From: Methanobrevibacter sp.
GTDB taxonomy: Archaea > Methanobacteriota > Methanobacteria > Methanobacteriales > Methanobacteriaceae
DNA: 64,000 nucleotides
Direction of reading: 5' to 3'
Assembly: GCF_030539875.1 (NCBI RefSeq)
Contig: NZ_JAUNXI010000009.1
Span: 1-64,000 of the forward strand
In this document: positions 58,033-64,000 of the stretch, piece by piece
How positions within the stretch are numbered: the stretch's first letter is position 1
Layout of the letters: each line of letters begins with the position of its first letter
Notes under the pieces: generated by a model
Seen by the model: only the letters and a program-made list of their open reading frames with translations
Database searches by the model: none
Told to the model about the DNA's origin: nothing
Translations under genes and position numbers: made by a program

Positions 58033-59064
58033 ATGATGAAGATAATGAAAGATAATGAAATGGCTCTTGTTAAAGAAATACTGAAAAAATTAGGGGCTAG
58101 TGAAGAAGACCAGAAATTAGTTGCGGAAGCTACCGTTGATGCAGATTTAAAAGGGTTTACATCACATGGGCTTGGCAGATTCCCGCAATACCTCATTAGT
58201 ATTAAATCAGGTACAATTAACTTAGAAGACAACATTACCATTGAAAAAGAAACACCTGCAATGGCATTAATTAACGGTAACAGCGGATTTGGACAAGCTG
58301 TATCCTACAAAGCCATGCAAATTGCAATTAAAAAAGCAAAAGAACTGGGTATTGGCTGTGTCGGTGTTCACAACACCAATCACTTTGGAGTTACCGGATT
58401 TTATTCTGATTTGGCCTTAAGAGAAAATTGTATCGGATTGGTAATTGCAAATACCGATCCGGCTATTGCTCCTTTAGGAGGCAGCAAAGCTTTAATCGGA
58501 ACCAACCCTATTGCATTAGGCATTCCATCTGACAGCTATATTACTGTAGATATGGCAACATCAGTTACTGCACGTGGAAAAATCATTGAATCAAAAAGAA
58601 AAGGAATTGAATTGCCTGATGGATGGGCATTAGATAAAGACGGAAAACCAACAAATGATCCTACAGAAGCATTAGAAGGGTCAATTTTACCATTTGGCGG
58701 ATTTAAAGGATATGCATTATCTTTATTAATTGAAATATTAACCGGACCATTAGTACAGGCAGAGTATGGTCTTGGTGTAACCGGTACAGCTTCACCTGAG
58801 AAGGATTGTACAAAAGGAGATTTGTACATTGTAATTGATCCTTCCAAATTCGGAGACTTTGATGAATTTAAAGCAAATACCGAAGAATTTATCTCACAAG
58901 TCAGAGCTACTGGTGAGAATGTTGCAGTTCCAGGTGATTTAGAAGTTAAAAGAATTGCTGATTCTGAAGCCAATGGAATTATCATCGATGAAAAATTATA
59001 TGAACAGTTAGAAAGAATCTGCGGCAATTTAGATATTGACCTTGATTCTTACCTTGAAGGATAA
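58033..59064 (+). CDS. comC: L-sulfolactate dehydrogenase ComC
   Basis: A NAD(P)-dependent dehydrogenase of the malate/lactate dehydrogenase type 2 family, 343 residues. In methanogens of this group it oxidises sulfolactate to sulfopyruvate for coenzyme M synthesis, after ComB. Family marks are SHGLGRFPQYL, NGNSGFGQAVSYKAM, VHNTNHFGVTGFYSDLALRE and FGGFKGYALSLLIEIL. It could also reduce oxaloacetate, as the family overlaps in specificity. ATG 58033 is used. It lies after purM and before a terminator hairpin. Confidence 0.86.
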   Translation: MMKIMKDNEMALVKEILKKLGASEEDQKLVAEATVDADLKGFTSHGLGRFPQYLISIKSGTINLEDNITIEKETPAMALINGNSGFGQAVSYKAMQIAIKKAKELGIGCVGVHNTNHFGVTGFYSDLALRENCIGLVIANTDPAIAPLGGSKALIGTNPIALGIPSDSYITVDMATSVTARGKIIESKRKGIELPDGWALDKDGKPTNDPTEALEGSILPFGGFKGYALSLLIEILTGPLVQAEYGLGVTGTASPEKDCTKGDLYIVIDPSKFGDFDEFKANTEEFISQVRATGENVAVPGDLEVKRIADSEANGIIIDEKLYEQLERICGNLDIDLDSYLEG

Positions 59065-59088
59065 TTTTATCCTCCATTCTTTTTTTTA
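59058..59088 (+). terminator. Terminator of the purM-comC transcript
   Basis: AGGATA (59058-59063) pairs with TATCCT (59068-59073) around four bases, followed by ccattctttttttta. It lies across the comC stop codon. Confidence 0.65.
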
Positions 59089-59269
59089 TTAACAAAACGA
59101 TTATGAACTATTTACATTTCGTTGGATTTCAATTAAAGTAAATTGGAGTTTACATTTATTAAAATAAAAATGATTATATAGTAAGCAATACATAAGATTA
59201 TAATACTAAAAATTATAATAACTTTTTATTGAGAAATATGATTTTTAAAAAAAAAGGAGGAAATAAGTA

Positions 59270-61528
59270 ATGAAACTTAAAAACTCTTACATCTTACTAA
59301 TAACAATAGCAGTATTCTTATTAGTAAGCATAGGATCTGTTTCTGCAAACGACATAGACACCAATGAAGATGTCAGTTTATCAGATGATGGATCAGACAT
59401 TGTTCTTGCAAATGAATCAGCAAACACAACAGTTAAAAAAAGTACCGAAGTTGTTTCTGAAGACGTTGCAATAAGAGATAATGAAACAAAGGTAATTGAT
59501 GTTACTGTAAAAGATAATGAAAGTAATTCTATCGGAATTACTGATAAAAATTTAACAGTCTATGAAGGAAACAAACAAATAAAATTCAGTTATAACAATT
59601 CAAAAATTATTATCCTTGATAAATTAAGCAAGGGCAATCATAAATTAAATATAACCTATTTAGGCAATGACATTTATAATAACTCTTCAAAAATTATTAA
59701 TTTATGTATTTTTGGAAACTATTCAATTGAAACAGACAGTTCCATTGATGTCAACAGTTCAAAAATTGTTGAAATTCCAATTAATGTTACAAATGGGAAG
59801 GACAGTGAAATTCTAAGTAAAAATGAGTTTAATATAAGCATAACCTATAAAGACGGAAATGAGACTAAAACAGTCAATATTTCTGACTTTAAAGTAGAAA
59901 ACAATAAAATCATATTTAATTATCCATTGGCAAATAACATTACCACATCAAATATTGCCATCGTCTACACTAACGGCAATAAAACACTTAACACCACTAT
60001 CAAATCAAATAGAATATACAATGTTAAGATTGATGTAATCAATGGTAAAAATCAATACCAAAATGGAAATTTCACATTTAAAGTAACTGATATTGATAAT
60101 GAAACCACCAATTTAACAGGTAAAAAAATAAGGTTAACTATTATCAGAAGTAACCTCAGAACATCATTCGATGGAGTAATAGATAAAAATGGCATTATAA
60201 CATTTAAAACAACTTCTTTAATTGTTTATACTCTAGATAATGGTAAATTAAGTCAAGATTACCTAAATGTTGGCAACAATACTGTTGAATTAAGTAAGGA
60301 TGAAAAAAGTGATTTGAGATTCAGCACCTTTAAAACTAATTTGACTATCGAACAAGCAACAATCAATATTGAAATTGAAAATATGAAAGAAGAATATGGA
60401 ACTGCTAAAAAATTCAACATTGAAGTTACAAATGCTGTTGACGGCAGTCCAGTACCTGGTATTCTTCTTCACTTATATATGCCTGAAACCAAAGATAAGC
60501 ATTATTACATTCTAACTAATGTAAACGGAACTGGAGTAATCAATATCAATACTTTAACCAGTGGAATTTATAATATTAATGTTAGTAATAATGATACCAA
60601 AAACATGAAATATAAACAGGTCAGCGGAAAAATAACTATTGTTGCAAAACCTGTAACTATAGCGATAACATCCGGTTCAACTATAAGCTACAATACCGGA
60701 ACTACAGCAATTATTAAAATTACAGACAAAAAAACCGGTAAAGCAGTGCCTAATGCAATCGTATATGTTCAAATATACACAGGTTCAAAATCAAAGGCGT
60801 ATCTTTTCCAGGCAGATAAAAACGGATTTGTTAAATTTTCAGCATCCTTAGCTGTTGGAAAACACAAGATAGTTGTAAAATCTGCAGATACAAGATATAG
60901 CAGCAATACAGTTACCAAATATATTACAGTTAAAAAGGCATCTGCAAAGATTGTTGCACCAAAAGTGACTGCATACTACAAACAAGGCAAATACTTTACT
61001 ATAAAATTAGTCAACACACAAAAGAAAAATGCACCTATTTATGATGGAAAACTTAACATTAGAATATACATATCCCCTTACAAATACTACAATTACAATG
61101 GAAATACCGGAGGTAATGGTCAGTTAAAATTATTAATTGATTTAAACCCTGGAACTTACAAGGTTGAAGTCAGAGGCGCTGATGCAAAAGACTTTAGTGT
61201 TAAAAAAGTTTCATCAAAAATCGTAGTGCTTAAAGCTCCAACTAAATTAACTCCTGCAAAAATAACTGCTAAAAAAGGAACAAACAAAAACTTTAAAGTT
61301 ACTGTGAAAAATACAAAAACAAATAAAGTGATTCCTGGAGTTAAAGTAAAAGTTAAAGTTTACACAGGCAAATCCTACAAAACTTATACAATAAAAACTA
61401 ATTCAAAAGGAATTGCATATCTTAATGTGAAATCTTTAAGTGTTGGAAACCATAAAGTAGTAGTTAGTTCTGCAAACAAATATTGTGTTGGAAAAACCGC
61501 AACATCATACATAAAAATAACTAAATAA
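59270..61528 (+). CDS. Secreted adhesin-like protein with Lys-rich Ig-like repeats
   Basis: 752 residues. Signal peptide MKLKNSYILLITIAVFLLVS with a cleavage site near SVSAND, preceded by GGAGGA eight bases before the ATG. Residues about 30-360 hold Asn/Ser/Lys-rich domains of Ig-like type. From about 460 on, four Ig-like repeats each carry G-x-A-x-x-x-V-x-L-x-V-G-x-H-K-V-V-V phrases (for example SLSVGNHKVVVSSANKY, LAVGKHKIVVKSADTRY, LNPGTYKVEVRGADAK). There is no C-terminal membrane helix, LPxTG motif or pseudomurein-binding repeat. The very basic last part resembles the tail of the first adhesin and may bind the cell wall by charge. The upstream 200 bases hold a TATA (about 59173) and no other feature. 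Confidence 0.84.
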   Translation: MKLKNSYILLITIAVFLLVSIGSVSANDIDTNEDVSLSDDGSDIVLANESANTTVKKSTEVVSEDVAIRDNETKVIDVTVKDNESNSIGITDKNLTVYEGNKQIKFSYNNSKIIILDKLSKGNHKLNITYLGNDIYNNSSKIINLCIFGNYSIETDSSIDVNSSKIVEIPINVTNGKDSEILSKNEFNISITYKDGNETKTVNISDFKVENNKIIFNYPLANNITTSNIAIVYTNGNKTLNTTIKSNRIYNVKIDVINGKNQYQNGNFTFKVTDIDNETTNLTGKKIRLTIIRSNLRTSFDGVIDKNGIITFKTTSLIVYTLDNGKLSQDYLNVGNNTVELSKDEKSDLRFSTFKTNLTIEQATINIEIENMKEEYGTAKKFNIEVTNAVDGSPVPGILLHLYMPETKDKHYYILTNVNGTGVININTLTSGIYNINVSNNDTKNMKYKQVSGKITIVAKPVTIAITSGSTISYNTGTTAIIKITDKKTGKAVPNAIVYVQIYTGSKSKAYLFQADKNGFVKFSASLAVGKHKIVVKSADTRYSSNTVTKYITVKKASAKIVAPKVTAYYKQGKYFTIKLVNTQKKNAPIYDGKLNIRIYISPYKYYNYNGNTGGNGQLKLLIDLNPGTYKVEVRGADAKDFSVKKVSSKIVVLKAPTKLTPAKITAKKGTNKNFKVTVKNTKTNKVIPGVKVKVKVYTGKSYKTYTIKTNSKGIAYLNVKSLSVGNHKVVVSSANKYCVGKTATSYIKITK

Positions 61529-61561
61529 GAGAATTAATTTCTCTTACTCTTTTTCTTTTTT
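61527..61561 (+). terminator. Bidirectional terminator after the third adhesin gene
   Basis: AAGAGAA (61527-61533) pairs with TTCTCTT (61539-61545), followed by actctttttctttttta on the plus strand. It overlaps the end of polB, which converges from the right; the T-tract encodes the Lys/Glu end of PolB. Confidence 0.65.
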
Positions 61562-63334
61562 ATATTTAGCATAAAAACCATCAGTATCAGCATATATCGC
61601 GTAAAAACCAAATTCTTCTGCTTTTTTAATTGATGATTTAATATATTCCCTTCCCCAGGAAGTAATGGCTTTAGCGCATTCAAAAGAATACCATCTAAAT
61701 CTGGGAAATCCATAAATTCCATACATTGTATTGGCAAGTCTTTTAATGGCCTGTTGTTGTACATTTAATGCTTTTCTTACTGTTTCATCCTCACATTCCC
61801 TCATTTCATTTTTAATTCTAAATCTTTCTTGTAGAATCTTATCAATAACTGAAGGGATAAAACCCTGAGGATCTTTTTTAAACTTGATGCCGTGCTCTGG
61901 AGAAATATTATACTCCTCTTTATTTTCAACATCCCCCAAATACATAACATCCGGAGAGATGTTTTTTGAAATAATAATACTTGGATACAGGCTTCTAAAA
62001 TCGAATTGGACAAGATTTTCATGTAAGCCTTTTTCAGGTTCTTTTACATATCCCCCTTCATTATCCTCAGCAGCAGCTCTATTGGCAAAGTTTGCTCCTT
62101 GTTTATTTGGAACTACCTCCTCATCAAAATATGCCTGCTTTACTAAAAACCATTCTGCCTGCTGGCCTGTTGCCATACGGGAAACATCAAATAAAGGCTG
62201 GCCAATAATACGGGTGAGCTCTAAGTTAAGAGGAAGGGTTTGTTCTGCAATCCTCAATGTTGAGACAACGTCATCCAGCGAATAATCAAACAGATTATCC
62301 AATTCCTCACCGCCATTATCCCAGAATTCCCAAATCCTATCTCCTGCAACATCAATCTTTTCCTCGCCAAATAATTCATAATAAACCCTCTCAAGAGTAT
62401 ATCTCTCAAGAGTCATGTATCTTCTCATGACCAGATACAAATCAACATGAATCAAACCTTTAAAAGAAGCTGCATTTGCAAAGCCCCTCCTAATAAACCG
62501 GATATCTGATCCATCCATTCCAATGTCTAAATCAACACCCAATAATTTAGCCCTGTCTTTTAGGTATGGAAAATCAAAGTTATCAGAATTATAACCTACA
62601 AGAATGTCAACATTGTTATCTTTAATAATCTGCACAAATTCCTCAATCATTTCCTTTTCAGAATTGACCTGATTTACAAAATCGTTTCTGTTTTTAGAAT
62701 TTGTCTTAGTTGAGATGACCTGATTAATGCCGAAATTGCTTGAAACACCAATCATAATAATTTCATCAACTTCTGGATTAGGCATTCCGTGAGGGTTTCT
62801 AACCTCCAAGTCAAAGCTTAAAATACGGAAATTGTGAGGATATTCCGGAACACGTTTCAGTTTTTCTGTGAGTTTGATAATTTCAACATCTTGCTTATCT
62901 GAATCCAAATCCATAAATGAATCGATTTTATCTCCAACAGCTACAACTTCAGTCATTGGAATTACATCACGGTCCATTAAATATCGCCTGTAAAATGGAA
63001 TATCGAATTCCCTTATTTGGATTACGCTTTCCAAATCTCTTAAAGCGTCTCTATTTTTAGCAAGTTCCTGAGGATGTTTAAATGTGACTTTTAAAAACTC
63101 AGTTTTTATTTGAAAATCTTTTTTAAGAACTTTTTCTACACGCACAACGTCCAAATTATCCTGGATCTCTTTTAAACATCCGTCCAAATCATCAGACGCA
63201 ACATATAAATAAGGTTCAAAAGTATCATCCAATAGGACTACATTTTTATCCCCATCTTTTGAAAACAACCTGATTACAGGTTTTTCATCGAATGTGACAT
63301 AATCAATATCCAAAATAACAACGTTCTTTTGCAT
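61544..63334 (-). CDS. polB1: DNA polymerase family B, large part (split PolB1)
   Basis: 596 residues. It has the 3'-5' exonuclease ([36 protein letters not shown]) and polymerase motifs A ([14 protein letters not shown]), B ([14 protein letters not shown]) and C (YADTDGFYA). The reading frame stops only about 10 residues after motif C, where a normal family B polymerase continues for about 200 residues of palm and thumb. In Methanobacteriales the gene is naturally split in two, the small part lying elsewhere (in Methanothermobacter the parts are MTH1208 and MTH208), so this is probably the intact large part and not a truncation. A start at 63334 is normal. Confidence 0.93.
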   Translation of the reverse strand: MQKNVVILDIDYVTFDEKPVIRLFSKDGDKNVVLLDDTFEPYLYVASDDLDGCLKEIQDNLDVVRVEKVLKKDFQIKTEFLKVTFKHPQELAKNRDALRDLESVIQIREFDIPFYRRYLMDRDVIPMTEVVAVGDKIDSFMDLDSDKQDVEIIKLTEKLKRVPEYPHNFRILSFDLEVRNPHGMPNPEVDEIIMIGVSSNFGINQVISTKTNSKNRNDFVNQVNSEKEMIEEFVQIIKDNNVDILVGYNSDNFDFPYLKDRAKLLGVDLDIGMDGSDIRFIRRGFANAASFKGLIHVDLYLVMRRYMTLERYTLERVYYELFGEEKIDVAGDRIWEFWDNGGEELDNLFDYSLDDVVSTLRIAEQTLPLNLELTRIIGQPLFDVSRMATGQQAEWFLVKQAYFDEEVVPNKQGANFANRAAAEDNEGGYVKEPEKGLHENLVQFDFRSLYPSIIISKNISPDVMYLGDVENKEEYNISPEHGIKFKKDPQGFIPSVIDKILQERFRIKNEMRECEDETVRKALNVQQQAIKRLANTMYGIYGFPRFRWYSFECAKAITSWGREYIKSSIKKAEEFGFYAIYADTDGFYAKYKKEKE

Positions 63335-64000
63335 CTATCCATCTCCAAGGTATTCTTTTCTATAACTGTCCAAAACAGTAAACGTTATTCCCAAAATCAA
63401 AGGACCTACAATAAAACCTACAAGTCCGTAAACTAAAGGTCCGGACAGGAATCCTACAAGTAAAATTAAGGGATGAATATCCACATAACGGCTTGAGAGA
63501 GCTGGACGAATATACATATCGATTGTGCTTAAGAAAAACCCGAATAGTAAAACAATGACTGATCTTGGATAATTTCCGCCCAGTATATCAATAAAGAATA
63601 ATGTCCAGTAAATCGGCCAAGGTCCGAATATTGGAATCAATTGAAAAATTCCTGTTAAAACACCTAAAAATATTCCATAGGGATATCCTAAAAGAGAATA
63701 TCCTATACATCCAAAAATACCGATTATTACAGAAGTCAGGAAGTGCCCGTAAAATATGCTTTTTAATACATCCTTTACAGATTCAACAGTATTATCAAAG
63801 AAATTTATGGAATCGCGAGGAACAAAACTTCTAATGAAATTGAAGCATTTATCTCCGTCCCTAACAAAATAAAAAACTGAACAAACAAGTATAAATAACT
63901 CTAAAGTAATATTGGCAAATTTTCCTAAAAAACTTACTCCATAATTTAAAACGAATCCTGCTACATTCTCAAATGTTGAATTTAACTGTGCAGAAATCGT
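63335..64000 (-). CDS. AI-2E family transporter (PerM-like), N-terminal part beyond the window
   Basis: The open frame reads through to the right edge, so the start is beyond 64000. Membrane-rich sequence with the family's LIPIFGPWPIYWTLFFIDIL and YIRPALSSRYVDIHPLI then VGFLSGPLVYGLVGFIVGPL near its C-terminus. The deduced start of the visible part reads FCAQLNSTFENVAGFVLNYG-like text, with a helix LGYPYGIFLGVLTGIFQ. The family includes autoinducer exporters and Na+/H+ antiporters, so substrate is open. The stop is one base before polB1's start. Confidence 0.78.
   Translation of the reverse strand, partial: TISAQLNSTFENVAGFVLNYGVSFLGKFANITLELFILVCSVFYFVRDGDKCFNFIRSFVPRDSINFFDNTVESVKDVLKSIFYGHFLTSVIIGIFGCIGYSLLGYPYGIFLGVLTGIFQLIPIFGPWPIYWTLFFIDILGGNYPRSVIVLLFGFFLSTIDMYIRPALSSRYVDIHPLILLVGFLSGPLVYGLVGFIVGPLILGITFTVLDSYRKEYLGDG

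Noticed and set aside
61544-61640. PolB as a truncated pseudogene
   Set aside because: All motifs are intact up to the stop and the position of the stop equals the natural split known in Methanobacteriales.
63601-63834. A plus-strand frame at the right edge
   Set aside because: It lies opposite the continuous membrane protein frame that runs off the window, which has family motifs.

Overview
The window is strongly AT-rich archaeal chromosome from a hydrogenotrophic methanogen of the Methanobacteriales, most likely Methanobrevibacter or a very close relative. The evidence is complete mcrBDCGA, mtrEDCBAFGH and mvhDGAB operons, genes for tetrahydromethanopterin, methanofuran, coenzyme M and F420 synthesis, a family B DNA polymerase split after motif C, and large secreted adhesin-like proteins rich in Asn, Thr and Lys. 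No tRNA, rRNA, CRISPR array, transposase or phage gene was seen.

Layout. 0.2-3.3 kb (+): phospholipid synthase, a membrane protein with a CpaB/SAF-like look, an archaeal sortase, and MptD. 3.3-6.8 kb (-): MfnA and PEP synthase. 7.2-14.7 kb (+): two adhesin-like proteins, the first with three large homologous beta-helix modules. 14.7-19.4 kb: L10e, Pcc1, a zinc-finger membrane protein, a nucleotidyltransferase and dihydroorotase. 19.4-38.4 kb is a long minus-strand block of central energy metabolism: mvhDGAB, sufCB, a PRC-barrel protein, CobY, methanogenesis marker 14, mtr and mcr. 38.9-43.6 kb: Mmp10, marker 7, an unknown protein, ComB and a TraB protein. 43.7-54.1 kb: DUF1922, a CBS-domain membrane protein, a cation exchanger, tRNA thiolation, thiamine-binding and aminotransferase proteins, Trm1, an Lrp regulator, MptA, a DUF2120-like protein, CofG and Taw2. 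54.2-59.1 kb: proteasome beta, the termination factor FttA, PurM and ComC. 59.3-61.5 kb: a third adhesin-like protein. 61.5-64 kb: PolB large part and a partial AI-2E-type permease.

How the genes work together. Mtr makes methyl-CoM from methyl-H4MPT, Mcr releases methane, and Mvh supplies electrons from H2 toward the heterodisulfide reductase (not in the window). MptA and MptD build the H4MPT pterin, MfnA starts methanofuran, ComB and ComC serve coenzyme M, and CofG serves F420. Mmp10, which methylates an arginine of McrA, sits beside mcr on the opposite strand. SufBC supports Fe-S proteins such as the polyferredoxin MvhB. The mvh, mtr and mcr operons each have an untranslated leader with a potential hairpin, and many operon ends carry hairpin plus T-tract terminators. 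Gene order from mvh to polB parallels the Methanothermobacter region I know, with the adhesins and some short genes as local additions.

Most notable: the second adhesin has a perfect Shine-Dalgarno sequence placed before an AUA instead of an AUG; a sortase next to a CpaB-like protein suggests a surface-assembly module; a very compact divergent promoter drives comB and an unknown gene; a TtuA/Ncs6-type tRNA thiolase lacks the usual N-terminal zinc finger; and MvhB lacks one cluster cysteine. Start sites, promoters and hairpins were read by eye and not computed.
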